From positions 4,341,555-4,405,554 of the forward strand of contig NC_049993.1 in assembly GCF_000003815.2 (NCBI RefSeq): 64,000 nucleotides of DNA, written 5' to 3'. Source of the stretch: Branchiostoma floridae. Taxonomy: Eukaryota; Chordata; Leptocardii; Amphioxiformes; Branchiostomatidae. Made by a program: the position numbers and the translations under genes. The notes beneath the pieces are model-generated. The model did no database searches. It saw only the letters and a list, made by a program, of their open reading frames with translations, and was not told where the DNA came from. Shown here piece after piece: positions 42,287 through 54,100 of the stretch (position 1 is the stretch's first letter; each line of letters opens with the position of its first letter).

Positions 42287-45200
42287 TCACTCCGCATCCT
42301 CTCCCAGACCCAACTCTCCTCTATTGGCCACGAAGGTCCTGTACATGATTGACACGTAGATCAGCAACACGAGGATGACAAAAACATCATCCACCAGCCC
42401 CAGAATACCAAACGCGCCCTCTGGGATGATGTCTAGTGGTGAGATGAAGTACAATATGGCACCGAGCAGAATGAGAAACACGCGTACACGAAACATCATG
42501 ACCAGCCCTCCGACGGTGAACAGCTCAACAAAGGCATGGCGTAGCAAGGTCGGAAGGTCATACAGGTAATCCAGCAGCTGGATGGGGCAAAGGGCAAAGG
42601 GCAAAGATAAGAGGTCAAAGGCAAATGACACCTCATATGTTTGTTGAAGAATTGATCAATCATCAAGTTGGTTTTGATCAATCATTCAAAACCAACTAAT
42701 AACAATTATAGGAACATGACCCACACATATACTGGTAAGTCACTGTGCTAATAACATGACCGAAGTGAAGGAAGCACTCAGTAAGAAGACCTCCCAGAGC
42801 AGATGCATTACAGAATATATTTTTCAAAAAGAAAGACAATGTCAGCTGCTACATATTGACCAGTATGTAAGAAACAGTACAAAAACACTACATGTACATA
42901 TACTACATACATACCGGCCTGGGTTCCCCAGAGTATCTTCTGTTGTAAGCGTTTATCTCTCCAGCGACCTGTACCAAGTCATCTGAGCCATTCTCTGCTT
43001 CAGTAAACAGAGGTAACAACAGAGTCACCTGAAGTAGGAACATGAAATATATCAGATTATTAGTCAGAACTTTCGCATATTGAACTGTGGTCACCAAACT
43101 AATAGCAGGCTTTCATTTCTGGGTATCTATGTCAGGGTTCTCCCCAGAATTTTTTAGTATAGTGGAGGGGCTGGCAAAAATAACCCGCACCAACGCGCTG
43201 CGCTTTCATGAAAATGGGTTCATTTTGCAATGACAGAGGGTGTCAAATACTACAAGTATAATATATTGTTGTGATTCATTTGTTGTAAAGTGGCAAAACG
43301 ACTATTGTTTTGATCATTGCTCATTCACAAGTTTTTGCAGACAATGCTGACTGGAAAAGTGATGCCACTTGGCACAAAAATCTGTGAATTGTCATTAATT
43401 TTAAAATTTTTAGCAAAACTAACAAAGAAAATAGGGAAGAAACACACTAAATTTGAAAAATAGTATAGTGGAGCTGGCTGAGAGTACAGTGGAGGTCCTC
43501 CCTTATTCCACCGTCTGGGTAGAACCCTGTATGTCCTAACACCTGTTTTTGGAAAATATGCTGTTGTGCTTTATAAAGCTGCATTGGTTGGTGCAAGTGT
43601 CACAGCTCCTGGAATTTATCTGAAATAAGGAGAATTTTTTTTTCTGTCCTCACCGTTTGTCTGCAGACAGGACAGCCCACTGCTCCCAGCCACCTCCCGT
43701 GTCTCCAGTACATCAGAATACAGTTGGCTGTAAAACAATGATAGAGAAAAATCACTTCTGGATTTGTCCATGGGACCATGAAATAAGAATATCACAAGTT
43801 AGCCTGCAAACAAAATAAAGCAAGCAAAGAGATTAATTAAATACCTGTTGAAAAACAAATTATGTATAACTAGACAATTATGATTGAAAGTTGACTGTCT
43901 TCCTACATGAAAACATTCAAGTCCTTTAAAGGGACATAATGTAAAATTAAAGTCACTGTTTTCGGTTATTTCTCTACATAATGAGTTGAGTCTACCTTAT
44001 TACACTGCACAGCAATATTTACAACGTATGACTACGACTTTGTTGAGCCGTGAGGATGTCTTGAAATATGCGCACTTCCCTCCGCCGCTTGAGTTGTCCG
44101 CCATTTTATTCAACTCGCCGGCGAGCCAAAGTGCGCATTACTGAAGTTTGTTGAAAGTCCCCGCTAAGCTCCGAAGATCTGCGACCGCAACGGTCGATTC
44201 GGAAATCTACGGTCGGCTTACTTCCGGTAGGCTACCCGGAAGTAAGTGAATTTGGTCGCGGCTTACTTTGATGTTGTTAATAAGCACTAGAAATGTGATA
44301 AAATGACGCAGATAAGTTAGAAATAAGTTGCAAATGTCAATCTGAATGGAGATTTTCAAGTTCAGAACATTTGAAATTTTGGCGCCATATTTCTACATTA
44401 TGTCCCTTTAACACATTTACTCTGCTGTCCACAGCTGTAACTGGCCCTTCCCTGCCTTATAGGTGGCCGTACGGACGTTGGTTGGGCTGTTATAAGCATA
44501 AGCAAGATTTAATCAGGCTAAGGAAATTCAGGCTCAACAAATTTTAGGTCCAAACATTTGACCTTTTAGACTGGGTACAATCCTCCATTACTGCTGACTC
44601 AGTCGTTTTGCTTGCTGAACATCCATTAGCACAGGGTTAGACAAGTTTTCAAAAATTCACTTGTCCTATCGGGCAAGTACATTAAAAATTTACTTGCCCG
44701 AACCAAATTTTCACTTGCCCGAAATTTGAATTACATTTTTCTATGTGTTTTCACTTACATAAATTTTCAATTTTGTTAAGAGACCACGTCTAGCGAAATA
44801 ATAGACGTTAAACAAGGACAGCAACAACAACAAAATCAATGTCTCTACTGGCTTAAAAATGACATGGTCAATATAGGCAGGCATTCAGCCCCATGTGCTG
44901 TCACACTCAGTGGTAATTTGAACGGGTCACATCTGGAAATTCTTACTTGCCCGTCGGGCAAGTGGGGAAGCACTTCTGCTTGCCTGAACAGCACTTTTAC
45001 TTGTCCGGAACAATCGGGCTAATGGACTTGTTTATCCCTGTAGCAAGTGAAAAGATTGAGTCAGCAGTTACTATACAGGATGGTACTCATGCCATCGCCT
45101 TCTACGAGATTACTGACCCAATTGTAATGTCAACATGGTTGCTATATGGTATACATTTGTAAGTCTGGAGTTCCATATGTGTCCATGATTTTGTTATTAT

Positions 45201-47687
45201 TACCAACATGTTAACATCATCTTGACTGACCACAGAAGACATGTCCACAGTTTGTTTCCACAGCAAAGTTGGTGCTCTCCATACAGATGGGACACTGCCC
45301 GTTGTTGGTGAACCTGGGCTGCCTGTCGCCCTGAGTGTCGTCCAATCCCAGCTGCTGCCGTGCCTCCAGGATACGCGTCCTGTGGTCAGGGTGGATGGTC
45401 GTTCCCATGGCCTGCTGTTGGCTATGGTGGAAGACAGTCACAGGATGTTCATTGTTGTCAAGGGATTATACTGCTATAATTGTACTTCAGGGTTGAACAA
45501 GTTTTCTAAAATCCACTTGTCCTATCGGGCAAGCACATAAAAAATGTACTTGCCCGAACCAATTTTTCACTTGCCCAAAATTCAAATGTCACTGTTACTA
45601 GTATATGCATTTTCACTTCCAGCAATGGAATTCTCTGTAGACAATTGCTTGATGTCATGACTGTAAAAAGTAACAAGCTTATCAAAATTGCACTAAAATC
45701 AATGGAAAAATCTTACTTGCCCGATCGGACAAGTGGGGTAGGACATGCACTTGCCCGAACAGCACTTTCACTTGCCCTGGACAATAGGGCTAGTGGACTT
45801 GTTTATCCCTGGTACTTGCTATTTAAGTTCACCTAGATTGAATATGTTATAATTTTAACAACTTTCCAAGTAAAGATTGAAGAGAAGGGTTGATTTGGGG
45901 CTTTGTGGAAATGGAAAGCTTTTCAAAAGCTATTGTCTATCAAATTTAGAATTAGCCCCGCCCATTGTATTAGCTCTTTGAAATCCTGCCCAAGGATGTG
46001 AAGAGAGTACATTGTAGTCAGCCCACCCAATAACAAAAACGTTTTGATAGCAATATTAGATACCTTAGAACATGGCCACTACCCCTCAGCCAATGGGAGC
46101 CCTTCAATTACTGTGATTATACATTTGCATTCACATAGTGCAGACAAAGTGTCGTACTATTGAAAAAGTGTGGTACAGTGGAAGCCGCTTAATTGCACAC
46201 CCAATTTGCCTGTGAATTTTGTGCAATTATCCGGCGTGTGCGATAATGCGGAGTTGGTCATTTGGACCGCATCACCACGGTCGGAGGGGCCGAGGGGTGG
46301 TATGGGAGGTAGTACAACGCACAGTTTATTTACGCGTTACAGTAGTGCTGCACCTGTTGTGCTCCGGACGTCATATACATGTCTTCACGAAACATCGTAC
46401 TGCAATGCACTTGAAATCGAAACTAAAAGTAAGTTACTGTATACGTTATGTAGCTTCCTGATCACGAAACTAAAGCACTGCACCGCCGAAGGCGTGTGTT
46501 ATGTCCGTCTGTAGGCCCCGAGTCGCTGTGTTGTTTCCGACTGGCTGCCAAGAACATAAAACCACTGCATAAGTATTTCCCCGCGACCCTAATTACGTAA
46601 TTAGACAATGGACAGATAGAGAACATTTGTTATTGAGTATGTCATAGCAAGTTGTCTGCCAAATCGTAATGCCGGCTTTGACAACCTCTAGCGGGCGGGC
46701 GTCTCTTCATGGTGCCGACCCCACAAAATCGCTTTCTTTTGATCCCAATAACAATTTCATACATGTTGTCAGTATAGCAACTTCACAATGGCCGTTATCG
46801 GCTTATTTGTACCGTGTCTGACGATTTTTAGCACGCATTTTCAGTCAATTTGACGACGATGTTTGACAAATTTTCGTGCAATTATCCGGCGTTGGTGATT
46901 TTTTATCGTGCAGATAAGCGAAGTCACTAACAATGGAGTGAATGGGAGACGGTTTGGGATATGGGGATTCCGTGCAATTACCCGAAGTGTGCGTTTAACT
47001 GGCTTCCACTGTACTATGTAAATTTGCATAAAATAGTACCACACTTTTTTTGATAGGACAACACTTTTTTCATAATACAACACTTTTTATGCTACGACTC
47101 TGACATTAATTAGGACTAGGAGTGTAAGAAGACACGTCATCAATGTCAGACTAATCACTTTACCTAGTACCTGGCTCAAACACAGCTGGAATCTGGACTA
47201 CATACTAAGTGTCAGTATACAGGGAGATTTGATCTTTCAAATGATATACATGATAACATTATACAACCACTCTGCAATTGGCTAACTTGATTATATTCTA
47301 CAAATTACTTAATCAGCCGTGTCCTTTCCACCTTTGAAGTGACAAGTGTGATATTAAACAACGTGATGTTGCATAATAAAGGCTACACAAAATTGCTTAC
47401 TTCCAAAGATAAAATGTAAGACCTGAGTGAAGTTTGATAATTTTTTCCAATGTCTGGCATTTTTATACATCACTGCTTATCTAGATATAAGTGAAAGTGT
47501 TATAACATGACGTGTACATCCCCTCCCCTCCCCCATATTGTGATACTTACTTCCATCTGTACAGCACGGATCCTATCGACACCATCATCACACCCACCAT
47601 TACGCTGATGTACACCAGCTCATCCCCGAACCCCTCCACTAACGTTCCGGTTTCCGGACCGCCCATCTCGTCCAGCACGTCCCCCAT
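42287..47687 (-). CDS. RNF170: RNF170-like E3 ubiquitin ligase b
   Basis: Five minus-strand exons: 47687-47551, 45421-45231, 43727-43654, 43028-42915, 42577-42287; all GT-AG, phases 2-1-0-0, total 268 codons plus stop (human RNF170 is about 258). Order: short acidic N terminus, membrane span 1 (ISVMVGVMMVSIGSVLY), RING ([25 protein letters not shown]...WLGAVGCPVC), VTLLL linker, NAYNRRYSGEPRP, membrane pair with FISPLDIIPE and LVDDVFVILVLLIYVSIMYR, acidic tail. The family is an ER-resident ligase acting on activated IP3 receptors. This copy is clearly closer to vertebrate RNF170 than copy a. Oddity: the second zinc-ligand pair reads C-GAN-C (three residues between cysteines) where C-x2-C is usual. 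Divergent from HOOK with 449 bp between start codons. Confidence 0.94.
43133..43529. mobile_element. Element with CAG...CTG ends and 5-bp duplication (family 10)
   Basis: Ends CAGGGTTCTCCCCAGA / TCTGGGTAGAACCCTG; TATGT flanks both sides. It sits in an intron of RNF170b, about 100 bases from exon 4. Confidence 0.82.
43930..44407. mobile_element. TTAA-flanked MITE
   Basis: Ends AGGGACATAATGTA / TACATTATGTCCCT with TTAA at 43,926-43,929 and 44,408-44,411. The TTAA target fits piggyBac- or Kolobok-type elements. It lies in an RNF170b intron. Confidence 0.85.
44632..45040. mobile_element. Family 11 element (CTTGCCCG repeats), copy 1
   Basis: Ends CAGGGTTAGACAAGTTTTC / GGACTTGTTTATCCCTG, flanked by TAGCA on both sides. 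Subterminal ACTTGCCCGA and ATCGGGCAAGT blocks. Copies at 45,488 and 59,593. In an RNF170b intron. Confidence 0.88.
45488..45811. mobile_element. Family 11 element, copy 2 (shorter)
   Basis: Same termini with a shorter centre (324 bp), flanked by GTACTT on both sides. It lies 66 bases upstream of exon 2 of RNF170b on that gene's strand, close to its acceptor. Confidence 0.85.
46176..47011. mobile_element. TA-flanked 836-bp element (pogo/Tc1-like ends)
   Basis: Ends CAGTGGAAGCCGCTTAATTG / AACTGGCTTCCACTG with TA on both sides; a GTGCAATTATCCGGCGT block is repeated near both ends. The ends recall pogo/Tigger-type elements. It is itself inserted in an inverted repeat (AAAAAGTGTGGTA and TACCACACTTTTT), hence nested. 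No transposase frame seen. Confidence 0.85.
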
Positions 47688-48136
47688 TCCGCAGAAATCC
47701 GGACACCGTACCTGTAGCTTCCAAATCCGGAAGTGAATTCACCAGAAATCTTTTCACAAGTACGCATGCGTCATGACCTTTAGGTCGTGGTATAGTGGGG
47801 ATCAACCATTTTAAATCATCTTTCCGTTTCAAAATCACATGATCCGAACATACTTGACAAAAATATACACATTTGCTTTATTATCATTACAAGTGTGCAT
47901 GTTTTTGCAATCTTGAATTGTTTTGAGGATTATTTTTCACACTAGCCGAATGTTGAGACGGATCCCTCGACACACAACGAACTGTCCCCAGAGATTGCGT
48001 ACTAGGCGGGTTGTCGGTTTCCTCCCAAAGTCGCAGATCGGCGAAAACGTCGGAATTTCCCCATGATCTGATCACTTTAACCGGAATTTGGAAACATTAG
48101 AGTTGACATAAGAACGTAGAAGCCCTGAGGATCGCC
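47688..48136. promoter_or_regulatory. Bidirectional promoter RNF170b / HOOK
   Basis: The 449 bases between the two start codons must carry both 5' leaders and both promoters. An ETS-type site CCGGAAGTG is at 47,727-47,735 and an NRF1-like palindrome TACGCATGCGTC is at 47,761-47,772. No TATA box is seen. Both motifs are typical of housekeeping divergent promoters; use is inferred. Confidence 0.75.
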
Positions 48137-51100
48137 ATGGACAAGACGGAGCTGTGCGAATGCCTTGTACAATGGGTAAGTTTGTGTGTGTGACTGCGTG
48201 GCAGATACACTAGCCTAGTTTGAGGAAAGGGGGGGGGGGGGGTGCTCTGTCTGCAAACAAATTGGAGCATCTGTTACCCTCACGAGATATGGGGATACAA
48301 AGTTCTTTTATCTGGATAAAGAGTCGTGATCAGGAACTGAGGGAAAACATGGTGTCAAACAGCTCTAGTATAGAGACTACACAGTGGTCTAGACAACTCC
48401 TAATTGTTTTGTTTACGTCGTAATCGAATTTAAAACGTTGGAATTTTGGGTTACCTTTGGTTTGACAGATACACAGCGTTGTCTGTGTGGTTTGTATGGA
48501 CTTGGAAATACTGTCTGGCATGTTATATGCTATAATAAACTAAGCCTGATATTTGGGGATTCTGAATCATAGGTCAGAGACCATGCCACCATGGATAAGA
48601 AGGATATATTATCACCCAGCATAGATGTAACTTTCATTAAGTTGCAGTTACATATGATGTAGCTGTTGATTTAAACTTATGGTACCATTCAATAATTTGC
48701 CCTTTTTACCTGAAATGATATGAGGAAAGGGACAAATAAACTGTTGTACGTGTAGATGATTGACGAAGACACACATAATGACACATAATTTTGACTAATT
48801 GTCTGATATCAGTTGCAATATGACAGAAAGGAAACTGTCAACAAACGTGCATAAACTGAGCTTTATGATCCCATTACATATATAGATGTCCCTGTTAGAA
48901 TAATTAAATGTTGTACAGAAGCGAATGGAATTTATAGGAACCAACCAGAGTTCAATTATTTTTAGTGGTATCACCAAAAAATAACCATCACATACATGTG
49001 AACATATAGTATATAGATGATGATGATGATGATAATGATAGCATAAAGTGAGGAAATCTCTATTACCCCAGGATTTTGTTACCAGTCTTCTTAAACAGCT
49101 GTTTTCCTCTGTGACACATGAAGTCAGTCTCCTGTTTTGCACATGAACAGAAATGGGGGTTCCCACAATAAACCTCTTCTGGTGTCATTGTTTCTATGCC
49201 AGCTCTGTAAGTGCAAGCATTTTCTTCATCTTCATCTTCTTTACCCTCCAAAAACCCCACTGGGGTGTCGCTGAGGGGGATTTTGCATGAACTTTGATCA
49301 GGGCTTTAGCCAGCTCGAAATTTTTTTCCGTCAGCCAATTACAACCGTCGCGAAAACCGCGAAAATTAGTTAGAAGGACTGAACTGAGACCTTGAAAAAC
49401 TGGTTTTAATGAGATTATCGTATGCGAAAGGGCGCCGACACACATTTCAACAATCATAACAATAGCAAAACAAACAGTGNNNNNNNNNNNNNNNNNNNNN
49501 NNNNNNNNNNNNNNNNNNNNNNNNNNNNNNNNNNNNNNNNNNNNNNNNNNNNNNNNNNNNNNNNNNNNNNNNNNNNNNNNNNNNNNNNNNNNNNNNNNNN
49601 NNNNNNNNNNNNNNNNNNNNNNNNNNNNNNNNNNNNNNNNNNNNNNNNNNNNNNNNNNNNNNNNNNNNNNNNNNNNNNNNNNNNNNNNNNNNNNNNNNNN
49701 NNNNNNNNNNNNNNNNNNNNNNNNNNNNNNNNNNNNNNNNNNNNNNNNNNNNNNNNNNNNNNNNNNNNNNNNNNNNNNNNNNNNNNNNNNNNNNNNNNNN
49801 NNNNNNNNNNNNNNNNNNNNNNNNNNNNNNNNNNNNNNNNNNNNNNNACATACAAGTGCACAAAAAATCATTCCATCTAAATCCACTGGGTTTGGGCATT
49901 TTGCCCAAGACAGACAAAGGCATATTCATCATTGTCAGGGAATTATTGAAAGCATTTAGAAAATGTGTCTAAAATATTTCTAACTACATGTAATTCTTTA
50001 GGAACATATGATACCATAAAACAAACATAGGGGGAACGGGTCTTCTGCGCGTTAAAAATCTGCGCGCGCGTTAAAAATCTGCGCGTTAAAAAATTAAGTT
50101 GTGCATTGATGAATTCTTAGTAAGAAAAATGTGACCCCATTATATGAGTTTCTATCTGTTACCAGAATTTTTGGTTTGAAAAGCTCCTAATTTTTTAGGT
50201 CCCTTGGGAATAGGTTAATTTGCATATCCAGAAGATTTCAAAATCACTTGAATTTGACACAAATACATGGAAAAATTACTAATGTGAGGTTTTGTATTGT
50301 AAAATATAACTGCTTGAGGCTTTTCTCCATTCTACAAGCTTCATTTCATCTTTTCTCAAGCAGATTGTTTCACATGCAAATGTCAACCTTTGTTGCGCGT
50401 TAAAACTTAACATTTAAAAATCACTTTAAAACTCCTGGAATATTTACAGAAAGGGATATTGTACTCTAGAATGCAACAAAATATTATTTTGTGTTAGCAT
50501 CTTCAAGCTTTTAAGTTAAAAACAGCAAAAAAGTTTTCAAATCCCAAGGGAATCAGCTAATTTGTATATTTTAACGCACAGATTTTAACGTGCACAAAAC
50601 CCCAACCCAACATAGGCAAGTCCATTGGGAAATGAACATTGCTAAATTGAAGACATAATGTAGTAAATGTTGATGTAGAACTCATGTCAATATGTTGACT
50701 GTTTAAGTTGATAAAAGAACCTGGACCACACAGTAGTTAGTCATGATTACTAATAGATAGCTTAAGAAAGTTCTCAAGTTAGGACAAGTTATTAGTAATA
50801 TTACATAAAGCTGAGGAGTTAAAACTAGCACTGACACTCCTTATGTAACTGATGCCGATGTTTGGAAAATGTTTACCTACATTTATCAGTAGTTTAAGTC
50901 AACATTGTATTGTACTCAGCTGAAGACATGTACTAAACCCCTTCCTGTCCCCAGGAGTCTTGATAAGTAAGGTTGAAAGTTAGCCATGGTGCATTGAATG
51001 CATTCCAAATTTCCAATCATTATCATTTATAACATTGACATGTCCAGTTGCCAAATGAACAGCCAGTGTTTTAATGACTGAATTGTATCTGGTGTACCAC

Positions 51101-54100
51101 CCAGGTAAACAAACACTTCTGTTACCACTGTTGAGCAGGCTTTTAGCTAGGATTTTATAATAGGAAGTCCAAACTTATTGGTGAGTCGCGGTAAGTGACT
51201 ATTGTAGGGGGGTCTGGAGGCATCCACCTTCCACGGTGCAGAGTTTTTGATGGTTTTAAGTTAAAACAGTGCATTAAGGTATCCCAAGAGGCAAAAATAC
51301 TGTTACGGATGTCACAGTAGAAGACTGTGACCACAGATGACCTGGTAGCATCCCTGGTCAATCAGAATTTCATGCTTTTCAGACGATTTCCTCCCCAGTA
51401 CAGGGCGTCCAGAGGCATCAAATTTCTTGTTAGTCTAAGAAAAGTGCGTCCAGATGACGCATTGACCCATGCCTGGCTAAAAGCCTGCTGTTGAGGTAAA
51501 AGGTCAACTGAAGATACTGTACCTAATGTTGTATAACTAAAAAAGGCAACATTTTTACCAAAACTGCAGGATGTTTAACCTATATCCTTTGGTCAAGCTA
51601 CTGTACTATATCCTTAGGCTCGCCCTATAGTATTGCATTAGGAATTGAGTAAAAAAACAACTAAATCTGCTTTGTTTTTGGACTAGGCCATTAAAATGAT
51701 TATACTACTGTATCAAACCTTATTGTAATATCTAACCTAAGCTCTGATTGGCTACTGACAATAAGAAAAAGAAAACACCCTACCAGGGAAAAACATAACA
51801 AGACCTAATCACATACCAAATTTTACAATCTTGAGTTAAGCTGCCAAGCCACATACAGATGCTACCAAAAACATATGGTTAGTATTGGTTACCCTTCAAA
51901 GTTCTGAGCGAAAGTGATAACATCTCATCAAGTTAGCAAGAAGACGGTTGGAGGACCAAATCTCCAATGGACTTATGTTAGGCCTAGGAAAAAAAATGTT
52001 GTGTTTCCTGTTTCCCTACCTACCCTAGAAAAACCTGCCGACCCTAGACTTTTTTTGGGGGTGGGCAGAGGAGTCACAGTTTCCAGTTAGAATTTTTATG
52101 CAGCCTGCTTCCTATTGAAGCAAAAACACTGCTTGTCCTATCTAATGAAGGATAAATGTATCTATTGTGCACAAAATTTAAGTTTGACATTAGAATAGAA
52201 GTGTCCTCATGCACTTCAGTTTACTTTGTTCGACTGTATTGTAATATGTATCACTAGAGTTTTGGCCAGCCTAAAAACAATTACAAGTAAAAAAAGAAGA
52301 TAATCCCTACCTACCGACCCTAATTTTTTCAGGACTGAAACAGGAAACACAACATTTTTTTCCCTAGGCCTTAGAGACGTTAGGGGTTTCCAGAGCCAAC
52401 TCCTGTGCAGAAAATAGAGCACTATATTTTGGAGAGACCAGTTGCTATGCATCAGTGGCAGTCCTTGCGGGTGATTGATTTAAGTTGGCAGCCAATATGA
52501 CTGCACATGTTTCTCTACATAAAAACCAAGCAGACACAATATGTGACGTCTTGCCTCCTTTCCCCAGCTCCAGACATTCAACCTGAATGCTCCACACAAG
52601 ACAGTAGAGGATCTTGGTGATGGAGTTGCAATGAGTGAAGCACTGTGTCAGATGTAAGTAATGTAAATAGTCTAAGTATGAAATCATTCTGTTTTGCTAC
52701 TGATAATCCTAAATTACGAATGAAATTAAAAAAGGAATCCAGAATATATTTATTCATAGTAGTTCGTAGATAACCTCCTTGGCTTTCAGTACATATCTAT
52801 CTAGAATATTTTAGACATTTATTCATAAGTGAAGTTTTGTTCTATGTTCAATGTTCTAACACCATACATCATGTTTCTGTACCCCTCCCTTAGTGCCCCA
52901 GACTATTTCAGTGAGTCATGGTTCGGCAAAATAAAACAGGATGCAGGGGAAAACTGGAGACTCAGGGTGAGTTTGGCCAGAATATGTACTAGTGATGTTG
53001 TTGTTTTTATGATACCTTATGGGTGCTAAATATGCCATTGATTTATTTAGATATGGACAGCCTTTTTTCAATGCTTCCCTTACTTAATTTCACTTTTTCA
53101 TCTCCACAGATGAGTAATTTGAAGAAGGTCCTTACAGGAGTGCTGGACTATTACAGTGAGGTAAGCTAAACTTTGGTGCGTTTTTATTGTTTGTAGTATG
53201 TGTAACTGTTAGTGATTGTCCAATAAAAGTGCATTGTGTTTTTAGAATGGACAGAATTGCTCTTGAAATTTGATATAATCAGAGGATGTCATGGCTGAAA
53301 AAAGGTATCAAGGATAAACCAAACACAGGGCTCGAAATACCGGTACTGGGGTTTTGTGCACCCAGGTGCACCCAAAATTGGAGCTGTGCACCCAATTATT
53401 TTCTGTGGGTGCACAGGGTGCACCCATATATTTCCATAGGCTTATGTATGTTAAGATGTCAGTATACTAAGTAAACACCATATTCTTGACATCTATGTGT
53501 TAGAAAGATAATAAAATGACTGTCATAGTACTTCCAATTTCTGAAGAGCTCTGATTAAATTACTAATTTAGTAGGTTTGCAATTAGGTTATTCTGATATT
53601 CTACTTTATCTTATGTGGTGCACCCAAAAATAGTTTGGTGCACCCAATTTTCTAGGTTGGGTGCACCAGTGCACCTATTCCCAAAAATGAATTTCGAGCC
53701 CTGAAATGTCTTTACCACACTACCTGCCTGCAGGGCAATTCTGAATGGTTCACATTGTACTGCAGTGTACTACAATGTGAACCAGTTAGAATTGCCCTTA
53801 AGAAGGTGACAGTCACCGAAACGTAGGTTCTGAAAAAAACAACAGTTAGATGCTCTGACGAAGGTGTCTGAGAGACATCGAAATGTAAGCAATGAATGTT
53901 AGTACCGACTGGTTGTGTAAAAATAATTCTTCTATATCCAAAAAAAGCAATGGTTGTGTAAATAAAGAGAGACAGTCTTTTTATTCAATGAAATACCTGA
54001 TGAAACTATTCACGGATATCTGTGTACAGATTTGTTCCATGTGTTTGTCTTCCCCAGGTCCTGGGACAGCAGATAAATGACTTCACCCTGCCTGATGTCA

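Noticed and set aside
46170-46514. 114-codon plus-strand frame
   Set aside because: Lies within the 836-bp TA-flanked element and has no recognisable domain.
49194-49959. Open frames of 135-230 codons
   Set aside because: They consist mostly of N from the assembly gap.
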